Notes: a model not told the origin generated them from the letters alone. A stretch of DNA of 64,000 nucleotides from JAAURS01 sp044923475 (GCF_044923475.1 NZ_CP137338.1:3782001-3846000); one strand, 5' to 3'. Shown: positions 52,361 through 61,393, counted from the first letter of the stretch. Program-made: numbers and translations.

Positions 52361-53005
52361 TTAAAAGGGCTTCGCAGTGCAAGCGATGGGGTCGAACTCA
52401 AAGCGAGATCGCGGTTGAGTATCGCCATAGATCTGAAATGTCAGCGTGGGTTCGGCGCCGATGGATTCGATGGAATGAATAGCTTGGGGCGTAAAGCTAA
52501 TAATCTCGCCAGGGCTGAGAATTTTTTCGCCGACGGGCACGACTCGGTCGGGCAGTTCCGGGTCGTGGGTGCGCCGCCAGAAGGTATGTTTTTCTAGGCC
52601 TTTGAGGACTGCGACGACACCCCAGGTGCCGTGATTGTGGAGCGGCGAACTGACCCCTGGCAGAAAGATGACATTTTGGACGGTGAGCGGATAGCCAATC
52701 TCGTCGTAGAGGGTTTGAATGGCAAAACCAGTTTTGGGGCAAGGGTCCGGGCATTGGGTTTGCACCCAGTAGGAATTCGCCACGAGCTGCCGCACCCGCA
52801 TCCGAATTTGCGGGAGATAATCCCACTCTTCGCTTTCGTGAATGGCCCGATCGAGCAAATCCGTAATTTCAGTCAGGAAGCGGTGGAAATAGTAGCGATC
52901 GCGAATTAAGTCCCACTCGCGGGCAGCGGGGCGGAGCTGGCACTCCCCCGCATCCGTCACGAGCCAGTCTCGGCCTTGCAGGGTTCCCTGGGGTTCAATC
53001 ATCAT
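52361..53005 (-). CDS. Cysteine dioxygenase-like cupin protein
   Basis: The 214-residue protein has the cupin core VIFLPGVSSPLHNHGTWGVV (HxH metal site at about 125-127) and KILSPGEIISFTPQAIHSIE (third His), as in cysteine dioxygenase. The N-terminal part (RDRYYFHRFLTEITDLLDRA) is helical. The fold and motif suggest an iron-dependent thiol dioxygenase; the crosslinked Cys-Tyr pair cannot be located with confidence, so the true substrate is open. Its stop faces lptA's stop (2 bases apart; convergent). Confidence 0.82.
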   Translation of the reverse strand: MMIEPQGTLQGRDWLVTDAGECQLRPAAREWDLIRDRYYFHRFLTEITDLLDRAIHESEEWDYLPQIRMRVRQLVANSYWVQTQCPDPCPKTGFAIQTLYDEIGYPLTVQNVIFLPGVSSPLHNHGTWGVVAVLKGLEKHTFWRRTHDPELPDRVVPVGEKILSPGEIISFTPQAIHSIESIGAEPTLTFQIYGDTQPRSRFEFDPIACTAKPF

Positions 53006-53036
53006 CTCTTGAGACGCAAGGCTTGCGCCCCCTCAA

Positions 53037-53121
53037 TTAAAACAAAGTCATGAGATATAGCAGGCTAAACAAAACAATCCAAATAATGTCCACGAAATGC
53101 CAGTAGATTTCCAATCTCCGC
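53037..53121 (-). pseudogene. C-terminal remnant of a cytochrome oxidase subunit III gene (ctaE)
   Basis: On the minus strand one frame reads LEIYWHFVDIIWIVLFSLLYLM then TLF and a TAA at 53037-53039. This is the last helix of heme-copper oxidase subunit III; compare LFWHFVDVIWIILFVLIYIW in the intact ctaE at 59208. Nothing upstream in that frame is coding: it breaks into a MITE-like sequence. The rest of ctaE is missing. It is read with the ctaC remnant at 53244-53486 as two ends of one deleted operon. Confidence 0.82.
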
Positions 53122-53243
53122 AATCGCCCCTACCGTGTAATACATCTTTATGCATAGAATCCGATCGATCCTGCATTCGCCCCCCTAGTCCCCCATCTTG
53201 GGGGAAAATTAGCCCTGTTTTCTGGATTTCTTCCCCCACAATG
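53122..53243. repeat. MITE-like repeat fragment at the deletion junction
   Basis: It shares the phrase TCCTGCATTCGCC and the C-run/G-run palindrome (CCCCCATCTTGGGGG) with the repeats at 12065 and 24436 but is incomplete. It sits exactly between the two oxidase gene remnants. The junction was probably formed through this element, by insertion followed by deletion or recombination with a second copy. Confidence 0.6.
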
Positions 53244-53486
53244 CCCGTCTGTGTCATCGCCCTTGCGGCGGCGGAAGCGAATCGCAAAAAGAAGGATCGC
53301 CCCTTGCACCACAATAAAAAGGGCCGTGGCGATCGCGATCGTCACATTGAAAAAGTTATCCACCAAAGCGGCTTGCTCAGAAGCTTGCTCCGGCAGGAGA
53401 GGGTGATTTTGACCCACCCAAAAACTGACGAGCGCGATTAAGACACCCGCCACTAGCGTGAGTAGCGAAGTCGGTATTTGCTTCAT
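53244..53486 (-). pseudogene. N-terminal remnant of canonical cytochrome c oxidase subunit II (ctaC)
   Basis: From ATG 53486 the frame encodes 81 residues that match subunit II of aa3-type cyanobacterial oxidase: a first helix (SLLTLVAGVLIALVSFWVG), a second (TIAIATALFIVVQGAILLFA) and the conserved FRRRKGDDTDG. In the intact family this continues PPIEGNVPLEI. Here it enters the repeat and terminates in foreign codons at 53148. The gene thus lacks its CuA domain, and ctaD is wholly absent. The leader upstream of ATG 53486 appears ordinary. Confidence 0.82.
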
Positions 53487-53915
53487 GACGAAAAACTGAA
53501 AGGTACGGTTGGACCGTCGCCTGAAGGACAACTGCAAATGAGACACCTGATACGAAAACATTGAGAATGGCGGGCTGTCATTCCAATGCTGCGATCCCTA
53601 GTTCCAGTTCCCTGCAATTACCATACAACACTTTGATGGCTCGCAATCTACCCAGCCGACAGTCTAAGTTAGGAAATCAATACTTTTGCCTTGGACTTAA
53701 ATCGCGATCGAACTCAACGCGATCGACACACCCTCTCATTGCGACATCGCGCGCGGTATTAGTAGTGATTTGAACAGTTAATCCAAGGCTCTCCCTGTAA
53801 GCTTTCCTCAGTCAATGAATCTCTCCAAGAGTCTAACCCACGACCGTCAAGCGCTCCTTTGAACCATAGAAGACCGACTCCCATGCAATGTATGGCTAGA
53901 TAAGGAAGTGTTGCG
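53487..53915. other. Interval between the ctaC remnant and pyk
   Basis: About 430 bases without a supportable gene. It should contain the former ctaC promoter and the pyk promoter. HIP1-related GCGATCG sites occur in the middle. I see no RNA gene. Confidence 0.5.
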
Positions 53916-55352
53916 ATGAAACCATTACTCCACCGCACCAAGATAGTTGCGACCATCGGCCCCGCCAGCGATTCTTCCGACATGCTGCGCAAGATGATGC
54001 TAGCGGGAATGAATGTGGCCCGCCTCAATTTTTCCCACGGTAAATACGACGAGCACGCCGAGCGGATTCGACGGTTGCGTGCGGTTGCCGCAGAGCTGGA
54101 CTTGCCGTTAATGCTCCTGCAAGACTTGCAAGGACCCAAAATTCGAGTCGGCGAGTTGCCGGCAGAGGGAATCGTGCTGGCCGCAGGCGACCCCCTCGTC
54201 TTAGTGCCGATCGCCGACTACACGGGCCAACCCCATACCGTCGGCATCGACTATTCCTACGTTGCCGAAGAAGCCGAACCCGGCACTCCCATACTCTTAG
54301 ACGACGGCCTGCTGGAGTTGCGGGTCGAGAAAATCGACGGCACCGCAGTTCTGTGTCAAGTCGTGGAGGGTGGGGTACTCAAAAGTCATAAAGGTGCGAA
54401 CTTTCCAACGCTCAACTTGCGCCTGCCTTCAATTACCGACAAAGACGTGCGCGACCTAGACTTTGGCATCGCGCATGGGGTCGATCTCATTTCCCTCAGC
54501 TTCGTGCGACAACCGGAGGACATTCAATTGTTGAAAACATTGCTCCAGGCAAGAGGAGCCGACATTCCGGTCCTCGCTAAGTTAGAGAAACCCCAGGCGA
54601 TCGCCAATCTAGAGGCGATCGTGGATGCGTGCGACGCCATTATGGTGGCGCGGGGCGATCTGGGGGTTGAAATGAGTCCAGAAAAGGTGCCGCTGATTCA
54701 AAAACAGATCGTCCGGCTCTGCAATCGCAAAGGGGTTCCGGTCATTACGGCCACGCAAATGCTGGATAGCATGATCCGCAACCCGCGACCGACCCGAGCT
54801 GAAGCCAGCGATGTCGCCAATGCCATCATGGACGGCACCGATGCCATCATGCTTTCCGGGGAATCTGCCGTGGGCGATTACCCCGTGGAGGCGGTCAAAA
54901 TGTTGGCTCGCATTGCAGCGGAAGTCGAACCCTCCATTCAATTTGTCAACCACCCGCCCAATCGCGCGGACGATACCGATGCCATCAGCGAAGCCTTGCA
55001 TGCCATCGATCGCACCGTCGATCTCCAGTGCATCGTGGCCTTTACCGAAACGGGCTATACGGCACAGCTCGCCTCTGAAGAGCGGCCCAAAGCCCCCATC
55101 GTCGCCTATACCCCGGACCCCAAAATTTACCGCCAACTCAGCCTCAATTGGGGGGTCAGGCCCATTCTCTTGGATCGGGTCGAGTACGACCTCTCTACCG
55201 TCCTCGATCGAGTCGAGGCCGATCTCATGCAGCGGCAGTTTGCAGCCCCTGGCGATAAGGTCTTGGTCATGGGCGGCATCCCGTTCGGTAAAGCTGGCAG
55301 CACCAACTTCCTCAAAATTCACACGATCGCCCAGCATAGAGAACGAGATTGA
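53916..55352 (+). CDS. pyk: Pyruvate kinase
   Basis: The 478-residue glycolytic enzyme makes ATP and pyruvate from PEP. It shows TKIVATIGPASDSSDMLRKM, NVARLNFSHG (Asn/Ser substrate loop), LQDLQGPKIRVGEL, the catalytic Lys in LAKLEKPQAI (about 225), the ARGDLGVEMSPEKV and VITATQMLDSMIRNPRPTRA segments, and a C-terminal allosteric domain (about 345-475). It lacks the extra C-terminal PEP-utiliser domain found in some cyanobacterial isoforms of about 590 residues. Confidence 0.96.
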   Translation: MKPLLHRTKIVATIGPASDSSDMLRKMMLAGMNVARLNFSHGKYDEHAERIRRLRAVAAELDLPLMLLQDLQGPKIRVGELPAEGIVLAAGDPLVLVPIADYTGQPHTVGIDYSYVAEEAEPGTPILLDDGLLELRVEKIDGTAVLCQVVEGGVLKSHKGANFPTLNLRLPSITDKDVRDLDFGIAHGVDLISLSFVRQPEDIQLLKTLLQARGADIPVLAKLEKPQAIANLEAIVDACDAIMVARGDLGVEMSPEKVPLIQKQIVRLCNRKGVPVITATQMLDSMIRNPRPTRAEASDVANAIMDGTDAIMLSGESAVGDYPVEAVKMLARIAAEVEPSIQFVNHPPNRADDTDAISEALHAIDRTVDLQCIVAFTETGYTAQLASEERPKAPIVAYTPDPKIYRQLSLNWGVRPILLDRVEYDLSTVLDRVEADLMQRQFAAPGDKVLVMGGIPFGKAGSTNFLKIHTIAQHRERD

Positions 55353-55474
55353 GTTGGGAGGTGGCCATTCAAATCCGCTGCGATGATGGTTGCTCCTTCA
55401 AACCTCCAAATTCTAAACGCGTTAAAATTCTGTGAGACTTCATTTCTCAGCGTAGGTTTTCAACAGCAAGTATC

Positions 55475-55975
55475 ATGCTGGAGTATCTTCCCCCGCTCAA
55501 CGACCACAATCTACCCTACCCCGACACAATTCATCCCATCGTGGTGCATTTCGTAATTGCCATGGTGCTCTTCGCGGTGTTGTGCGATGGCATTGGCTAC
55601 TTCACCCGCAACGCTCGACTATATGAGGTGAGCTGGTGGAATTTATTTTTTGCAACCATTTCCGTTTTTATTGCCATTATTTTTGGGCAGATCGAAGCGG
55701 GATTGGCCGGACCCTATGCCGTAGCGGAGTCAACCTTGAATCTGCATACTATTCTGGGATGGTCCTTGTCCGGCATCATTGCAGCGGTTACGGCTTGGCG
55801 CTACGTTCTGCGATCGCGCGATTCTAAAACACTGCCCCCCTTATTTTTAGTCGTCGGTATACTACTGGTAGGGCTAGTTTTAGTCCAAGTCTATCTTGGT
55901 GACTTGCTGGTTTGGGTGTACGGACTGCACAGCGTTCCAGTTGTAGACGCGGCTAAGAAAGGATTGTTGCAATGA
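55475..55975 (+). CDS. DUF2231 membrane protein, first of two in the oxidase operon
   Basis: The 166-residue protein has four membrane helices and the DUF2231 pattern: a conserved IHPIVVHFVIAMVLFAV (two His) in helix 1, the TISVFIAIIFGQIEAG helix, LHTILGWSLSGIIAAVTA and a last helix with VVGILLVGLVLVQVYLGD. Histidines in the helices could hold heme b, which is an inference; the function is not proven. The ATGA overlap with the next gene shows translational coupling, and the set leads an alternative oxidase operon (see ctaC). Confidence 0.85.
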   Translation: MLEYLPPLNDHNLPYPDTIHPIVVHFVIAMVLFAVLCDGIGYFTRNARLYEVSWWNLFFATISVFIAIIFGQIEAGLAGPYAVAESTLNLHTILGWSLSGIIAAVTAWRYVLRSRDSKTLPPLFLVVGILLVGLVLVQVYLGDLLVWVYGLHSVPVVDAAKKGLLQ

Positions 55976-56574
55976 GTCCCGATTTAATTGACCCGCTCAA
56001 AGCACAGCTCGGGGCCAATGGATTGCCCTACGCCCTACCCATTCATCCTAATCTCGTGCATTTGACCCTGGGATTGTTTATTGTGGCGATCGCCTTTGAT
56101 ATCGTCGGCGTGCTCTTCCCTCTCGAAAAACCCATCTTCAAATTTCTCGCCATTCCCGCCACCCGATCCAACTTTTTTGATGTGGGATGGTACAACATGC
56201 TGGCAGCGGCGATCGTTACCTTTTTCACCGTAGCAGCGGGCTTCTACGAAGTCATGCTGGCCGAACCTGCCACAGGTGTCAAAAGTGCCTGGGGCTTGGA
56301 GGCAATGGACACAATGCTCTGGCACGGCTTGGGGGGCATTTTGCTGTTGATGGCGATCGTAGGGATGACCGTTTGGAGGGGATTTCAACGGTTTGTCTGG
56401 CGCAAAGAGATGGCCAGACAAGTGCAGTGGGGCTATCTCTGGGCCGGGTTGGCAATTTTTGTTTTGATGTTCGCGCAGGGCACCTTGGGCGCGCACTTAG
56501 GTGGGGACTTTGGCGTCCATGTCAGTGCCGATCGCCTGTTACAGCTGGGCGAAGATCCAAACGCGCTGTTGTAA
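55972..56574 (+). CDS. DUF2231 membrane protein, second of two in the oxidase operon
   Basis: The 200-residue protein shares the layout of the previous gene: IHPNLVHLTLGLFIVAIAFD (two His), a second helix (YNMLAAAIVTFFTVAAGF), DTMLWHGLGGILLLMAIVGM with His, and a final helix YLWAGLAIFVLMFAQGTLGA then HLGGD. Four helices with paired histidines in the same places as its partner suggest the two proteins form a heterodimer, possibly heme-binding. It lies 11 bases upstream of ctaC. Confidence 0.85.
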   Translation: MSPDLIDPLKAQLGANGLPYALPIHPNLVHLTLGLFIVAIAFDIVGVLFPLEKPIFKFLAIPATRSNFFDVGWYNMLAAAIVTFFTVAAGFYEVMLAEPATGVKSAWGLEAMDTMLWHGLGGILLLMAIVGMTVWRGFQRFVWRKEMARQVQWGYLWAGLAIFVLMFAQGTLGAHLGGDFGVHVSADRLLQLGEDPNALL

Positions 56575-56585
56575 GGATAGAACCC

Positions 56586-57542
56586 ATGAGAATTCGCACC
56601 GTTTTAATCTTAGGTACGACTGCGACTGTCCTCGCCCTCGCCAGCGTGTGGATGGGACAGCAATCCTATAGCTGGTTCCCGCCCCAGGCGTCCGCAGAAT
56701 CGCAACTGATCGATCGGTTGTTTAGCTTTTTGGTGACGCTGGGGACGTTTATCTTTTTGGGCGTGACGGGCGCGCTGACGTATTCGGTGTTGTTTCAGCA
56801 GGCGGGTAAGTACGATACCCGCGATGGTCCTCCGATTGAAGGAAATGTGCCCTTGGAAATTGTCTGGACGGCAGTTCCCTTTGTATTGGCCGTTTGGATT
56901 GCCTTTTACAGCTACCAGATCTACACGGAGATGGCAATTCTAGGGCCGATGGAACACGCGCACGGGAAGAGCATGTTGGCGGCATCGGCGATCGCAGACC
57001 CCCTAGAGAAGGTCCCTGTCGTCCCACCTGCGGATGCCATCTCCCCCATTGAAGTGCGCGCTCGCCAGTGGGTATGGGAGTTTCGCTATCCCGATCGCAA
57101 CGTCACCAGTACGGAATTGCACCTCCCTGTCAACCAACGGGCAAAGCTCATGCTGCAATCGGAGGATGTGCTGCACGGCTTTTACGTGCCAGCCTTTCGA
57201 ATCAAGCAAGATATCATTCCCGGTCGCACGATCGATTTCGGATTTACGCCCATTCGGGAAGGGCGGTATCGGTTGCGGGATTCTCAATTTAGCGGCACCT
57301 ACTTTGCTGCAATGCAAGCCGATGTCGTGGTGGAGTCTCCCGAGGCTTATCAGCAGTGGTTAACCGAGGCAGCCGCCCAGCCGCCGACTCCAGCCTACAA
57401 CCGCGCTTTTGAAGAGTATCGTTTGGCTCAGAATCCCATCAGTACGGGTTGGAAAACTGTCGAGCCAGCCGCCCCTCCCCTCGTCAACGTCTCTACCGGT
57501 CCTGCTAACAACCCTCCTAGCGATGAAGCGAGCAAACCATGA
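56586..57542 (+). CDS. ctaC: Oxidase subunit II without CuA site (alternative respiratory terminal oxidase)
   Basis: The 318-residue protein starts at ATG 56586. Two N-terminal helices precede the periplasmic/lumenal cupredoxin domain (GPPIEGNVPLEIVWTAVPF at about 81-99, WVWEFRYPD at 162-170, DVLHGFYVPAFRIKQDIIPG at 194-213). His197 remains, but the CuA loop that normally reads C-x-E-x-C-x3-H is here D232, Q234, S236 and F240 (RDSQFSGTYFAAM). All but one of the usual copper ligands are lost, as in the cyanobacterial ARTO (Cox3-type) class, which is thought to take electrons from quinol. It overlaps ctaD by four bases. Confidence 0.93.
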   Translation: MRIRTVLILGTTATVLALASVWMGQQSYSWFPPQASAESQLIDRLFSFLVTLGTFIFLGVTGALTYSVLFQQAGKYDTRDGPPIEGNVPLEIVWTAVPFVLAVWIAFYSYQIYTEMAILGPMEHAHGKSMLAASAIADPLEKVPVVPPADAISPIEVRARQWVWEFRYPDRNVTSTELHLPVNQRAKLMLQSEDVLHGFYVPAFRIKQDIIPGRTIDFGFTPIREGRYRLRDSQFSGTYFAAMQADVVVESPEAYQQWLTEAAAQPPTPAYNRAFEEYRLAQNPISTGWKTVEPAAPPLVNVSTGPANNPPSDEASKP

Positions 57543-59221
57543 CGAATCTCTCCGTAGAGGCGATCGCCCAAACTGAACAACCCCTTCCCGGTGCGCCCGA
57601 TAACTGGAAGCGATTCTTCAGTTTCAGCACCGATCACAAGGTGATCGGCATCCAGTACCTAGTGACCTCGTTTTTCTTCTTCTTGATTGGCGGCCTTCTG
57701 GCCATGATCATGCGAGGCGAGCTGATCACGCCCGAATCCGACCTAGTGGATCGGGCCGTGTACAATGCCCTGTTCACCATGCACGGCACCATCATGCTTT
57801 TTCTGTGGACGTTTCCCTCCCTAGTAGGGCTGTCCAACTATCTAGTGCCCTTGATGATTGGGGCCAAAGACATGGCTTTTCCCCGACTCAATGCCGCAGC
57901 GTTTTGGATGGTGCCCGTTTTTGGGACGATCTTGATGGCCAGCTTCTTCGTGCCGGGAGGGCCTTCCCAGTCAGGCTGGTGGGCGTATCCTCCCGTGAGC
58001 CTCCAGAATCCGACGGGCAACCTCATCAACGGACAAGTGTTGTGGCTGCTGGCAGTTGCACTCTCTGGCGTGTCTTCGATTATGGGAGCTGTCAATTTTG
58101 TGACGACCATCGCTCGCATGCGAGCGCCAGGGATGACCTGGTTTCGGATGCCCGTATTTGTCTGGACGGTCTTGTCGGCGCAAATGATTCAGCTCTTGGG
58201 CCTGCCTGCGCTGACGGCGGGTGCTGTGATGCTGCTACTGGACCTTACCGTCGGCACTAGCTTTTTCGATCCTGCCAAGGGTGGCAATCCAGTGCTGTAC
58301 CAGCATTTCTTTTGGTTTTATTCCCACCCAGCCGTTTACGTCATTATTCTGCCGATCTTTGGCGTGTTTTCGGAGGTATTTCCGGTTTACGCCCGTAAGC
58401 CTCTGTTCGGTTACAGACTGGTGGCTACTTCTTCTTTGGTCATCACGGGCTTGAGCACCCTGGTTTGGGTGCATCACATGTTTGCAAGCGGCACGCCGGG
58501 CTGGATGCGGATGCTATTCATGGCAACGACGATGCTGATTGCAGTCCCTACCGGAATTAAGGTATTTGCCTGGGTGGCGACCATTTGGGGCGGTCAGTTG
58601 CGATTGAATACCCCCATGCTGTTTGCCTTAGGCGGCTTGGTTATGTTTTTATTTTCGGGCATTACCGGAGTCATGCTGGGATCGGTGCCCTTCGACATTC
58701 ACGTCAACAATACCTATTTTGTGGTCGGGCATTTTCATTACGTGGTCTACGGTGCCGTGGTGATGGGCATGTATGCCGCGCTGTATCACTGGTTCCCTAA
58801 AATAACGGGGCGGATGTATTCCGAAGGGTTGGGCAAGCTCCACTTTGCCCTCACGTTCCTCGGCACGAATCTCAACTTTTTTCCCATGCATCCCCTGGGA
58901 CTGATGGGGATGCCGCGACGGGTGGCTTCCTACGATCCTGAATTTGCCTTTTGGAACGTCATTGCCAGTTTGGGAGGATTTCTGCTCGGCATGTCTACCC
59001 TGCCCTTTCTTCTGAACACGATCGGCTCCTGGGTGCAGGGCGAAAAAGCGCCCAAGAATCCGTGGCGGGCGATCGGATTGGAGTGGTTGCTCTCTTCTCC
59101 CCCCACGACTGAGAACTTTGAAGAATTGCCGATTGTCATTGCCGAACCCTACGGTTACGGTAAATCAGAACCCCTCGTTTCTAACCCCGATGCCTTGGAG
59201 GTCATCCATGAATCCCGCTGA
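57539..59221 (+). CDS. ctaD: Heme-copper oxidase subunit I
   Basis: The 560-residue catalytic subunit has about 12 membrane helices. It shows the low-spin heme His in NALFTMHGTIML (about 81), the CuB His with the crosslinking Tyr in FFWFYSHPAVYVIILP (His and Tyr), WVHHMF (two CuB His) and FVVGHFHYVVYGAV (heme a3 and low-spin His). All catalytic residues are present, so dioxygen reduction should be intact, in contrast to the modified subunit II. It starts with ATG overlapping the ctaC stop (ATGA) and ends 14 bases inside ctaE. Confidence 0.96.
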   Translation: MTNLSVEAIAQTEQPLPGAPDNWKRFFSFSTDHKVIGIQYLVTSFFFFLIGGLLAMIMRGELITPESDLVDRAVYNALFTMHGTIMLFLWTFPSLVGLSNYLVPLMIGAKDMAFPRLNAAAFWMVPVFGTILMASFFVPGGPSQSGWWAYPPVSLQNPTGNLINGQVLWLLAVALSGVSSIMGAVNFVTTIARMRAPGMTWFRMPVFVWTVLSAQMIQLLGLPALTAGAVMLLLDLTVGTSFFDPAKGGNPVLYQHFFWFYSHPAVYVIILPIFGVFSEVFPVYARKPLFGYRLVATSSLVITGLSTLVWVHHMFASGTPGWMRMLFMATTMLIAVPTGIKVFAWVATIWGGQLRLNTPMLFALGGLVMFLFSGITGVMLGSVPFDIHVNNTYFVVGHFHYVVYGAVVMGMYAALYHWFPKITGRMYSEGLGKLHFALTFLGTNLNFFPMHPLGLMGMPRRVASYDPEFAFWNVIASLGGFLLGMSTLPFLLNTIGSWVQGEKAPKNPWRAIGLEWLLSSPPTTENFEELPIVIAEPYGYGKSEPLVSNPDALEVIHESR

Positions 59222-59837
59222 GATCGATCCTTCCTCGAACGCTCAAGGCGTTCTCCAACAGCCTTTAGAAGTCCACAGCATCGCCGATCGGGGTCACGAG
59301 GACCATCGGATGTTCGGGTTCGTCGTGTTTCTGCTGTCCGAAAGCGTTATTTTCTTTAGCTTTTTTGTCGGCTATGCCGTCTACAAAACCTCAGCCTTGG
59401 AGTGGCTGCCCCCCGGCGTGACCGGGCTAGAAATCCGAGAGCCTGCCATTAACACCGTCGTGTTAGTTTCTAGTAGTTTTGTCATCTACTTTGCCGAACG
59501 CTTTCTCCATGCCAAGAATCTTTGGGGTTTCCGAGCTTTCTGGCTGCTGACCTCGGCCATGGGCAGCTATTTTTTATACGGTCAGGCGGTGGAATGGCGC
59601 AGCCTCCCCTTTGGCTTTACTGACAATACATTTGGCGGCACTTTTTATCTGTTGACTGGATTCCACGGTCTGCATGTCATGACGGGGGTACTGTTGCAGC
59701 TCATCATGCTGGGGCGCTCTTTCCTTCCGGGGAACTACGACAAGGGCGAGTTTGGAGTGGCAGCAACCTCGTTGTTCTGGCACTTTGTGGATGTCATCTG
59801 GATTATTTTGTTCGTGCTGATCTATATCTGGCAGTGA
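59208..59837 (+). CDS. ctaE: Heme-copper oxidase subunit III
   Basis: The 209-residue protein starts at ATG 59208 with GGAGG upstream (a longer frame from 59118 lies inside ctaD). It has five membrane helices: FGFVVFLLSESVIFFSFFVG, INTVVLVSSSFVIYFAERF, FWLLTSAMGSYFLYGQAVEW, FYLLTGFHGLHVMTGVLLQL and LFWHFVDVIWIILFVLIYIW. The family's ESVIFF acidic residue and HGLHV are present. It completes the ctaCDE set of the alternative oxidase; the GMC gene starts ten bases after its stop. Confidence 0.95.
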   Translation: MNPAEIDPSSNAQGVLQQPLEVHSIADRGHEDHRMFGFVVFLLSESVIFFSFFVGYAVYKTSALEWLPPGVTGLEIREPAINTVVLVSSSFVIYFAERFLHAKNLWGFRAFWLLTSAMGSYFLYGQAVEWRSLPFGFTDNTFGGTFYLLTGFHGLHVMTGVLLQLIMLGRSFLPGNYDKGEFGVAATSLFWHFVDVIWIILFVLIYIWQ

Positions 59838-59846
59838 GGCAGCGTC

Positions 59847-61358
59847 ATGATTATCGACGACCGATCCTACGACATCATCATTGTGGGTACGGGAGCGGGG
59901 GGCGGCACCTTGGCCCAAAAGCTGGCTCCGACGGGTAAGAAAATCTTGATTTTGGAGCGGGGCGATTTCATGCCCTTGGCGGAGCAGAATCGCAGTAATG
60001 TAGATATCTTCAAACGCGAGCGCTACCACGCACCGGAACAATGGTACGACCGCGCCGGAGAACCGTTTTCGCCTCAGACGAACTACGCGATCGGCGGTAA
60101 TACTAAAATCTACGGTTCTGTCCTACAGCGATTCCGCGAACGGGATTTTGAGGCGGTACAGCATCAGACGGGCGTTTCGCCAGAATGGTGTTTGAAATAC
60201 TCGGATTTCGAACCTTACTATACCGAAGCCGAAACCCTATACAAGGTTCACGGCGAAATCGACAAGGACCCGACCGAACCCCCGCACAGTGCCGAGTATC
60301 CCTTCCCATCTGTGGCGCAGGAACCGCAGATTGAGGAGATTGTAGGGGCGATCGCCCAGCAAGGACTTCACCCGTCTCCCTTGCCCCTAGGACTCACGCG
60401 CCAAGCGGACGACCCGACCAACGATGCTGAAGTCAGCGGGATTGTGCCGGCCTTAACCTATGCCAACGTCACTCTAAAAACTGGGGCGAGGGTCGTGCAG
60501 TTGCATACCAATCCGTCCGGTCGGGCGGTCAAAGGCGTCGAAGCGGAGATTGCCGGAGAATCTTTCCTGTTTTTGGCGGATATTGTCGTACTGGCCTGCG
60601 GTGCGATCAATTCGGCGGCGCTGCTGCTGAAGTCAACGAGCGATGTCAATCCCAATGGCCTAGCCAATCGTTCTGGATTGGTGGGGCGCAATTTAATGAA
60701 AAGCCTGATTACCGTAGTCGTGCAGCTCAGCACCCAACCCAATTCCGGCACGTTCCAAAAGACGGTAGCGGTGAATGATTTCTATTGGGGCGACACTGAC
60801 TTTCCCTATCCAATGGGACACATTCAAAACTCCGGCGGACTGCTAGCAGATATCATTTTTGCGGAAGCGCCTCCAACGTTTTCAGTCCTGGCAAAGTTTA
60901 TGCCCGGTTTTGGGTTGAAGCAGCTAGCGACCCATTCTATTGGTTGGTGGGCGCAGACGGAAGATTTGCCCAAACCCAACAATCACGTCCGGATCGAGGG
61001 TCAAAAACTAATCGTAGACTATACCGCCACTAACCGAGAGGCTCACGATCGCCTGATTTACCGCTGGACTGACGTACTGAAAACGGTCGAAAAAAACCTA
61101 CCTGGCTTTCAGCAAGGGGTCGCGCATCCGAAGGGCGAAAGCCCGCTTCAGGTATTAGCCAATCAGTGCGGCACTTGCCGCTTCGGAACCGATCCGGCTA
61201 CGTCTGTACTAGACCCGAACTGCCGCTCTCACGATGTGGAGAACCTGTACGTGGTCGATAGCAGTTTCTTTCCGTCCAATGCTGGCGTCAGTCCTGCCTT
61301 GACCGTCATGGCCAACGCGCTGCGGGTGGGCGATCGCCTGATCGAACTGTTGGGGTAG
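59847..61358 (+). CDS. GMC family FAD oxidoreductase
   Basis: The 503-residue flavoprotein has FAD motif IIVGTGAGGGTLAQKLA (12-28), AIGGNTKIYGSVLQRF (second GMC signature region), a substrate domain in the middle and the C-terminal NLYVVDSSFFPSNAGVSPAL with ALTVMANALRVGDRLIEL. The CGTCRFGTDP segment near 430 has two Cys of unknown role. It has no signal or membrane helix, so it acts in the cytosol or at the membrane face. It lies ten bases after ctaE, so it shares the oxidase mRNA. The electron donor it oxidises and whether electrons pass to the oxidase through quinone are open questions. Confidence 0.9.
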   Translation: MIIDDRSYDIIIVGTGAGGGTLAQKLAPTGKKILILERGDFMPLAEQNRSNVDIFKRERYHAPEQWYDRAGEPFSPQTNYAIGGNTKIYGSVLQRFRERDFEAVQHQTGVSPEWCLKYSDFEPYYTEAETLYKVHGEIDKDPTEPPHSAEYPFPSVAQEPQIEEIVGAIAQQGLHPSPLPLGLTRQADDPTNDAEVSGIVPALTYANVTLKTGARVVQLHTNPSGRAVKGVEAEIAGESFLFLADIVVLACGAINSAALLLKSTSDVNPNGLANRSGLVGRNLMKSLITVVVQLSTQPNSGTFQKTVAVNDFYWGDTDFPYPMGHIQNSGGLLADIIFAEAPPTFSVLAKFMPGFGLKQLATHSIGWWAQTEDLPKPNNHVRIEGQKLIVDYTATNREAHDRLIYRWTDVLKTVEKNLPGFQQGVAHPKGESPLQVLANQCGTCRFGTDPATSVLDPNCRSHDVENLYVVDSSFFPSNAGVSPALTVMANALRVGDRLIELLG

Positions 61359-61393
61359 AAGTCGGAGATGGCAGGGGCTAGCAAATTTGGGGG

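Noticed and set aside
54609..55337. 242-codon minus-strand frame inside pyk
   Set aside because: It is a shadow of pyruvate kinase; no domain pattern and no independent start context.
56187..56585. N-terminal extension of ctaC into the DUF2231 gene
   Set aside because: The frame continues upstream only by chance; the residues are Arg/Gly/His rich and unlike subunit II. ATG 56586 begins a normal signal/helix.
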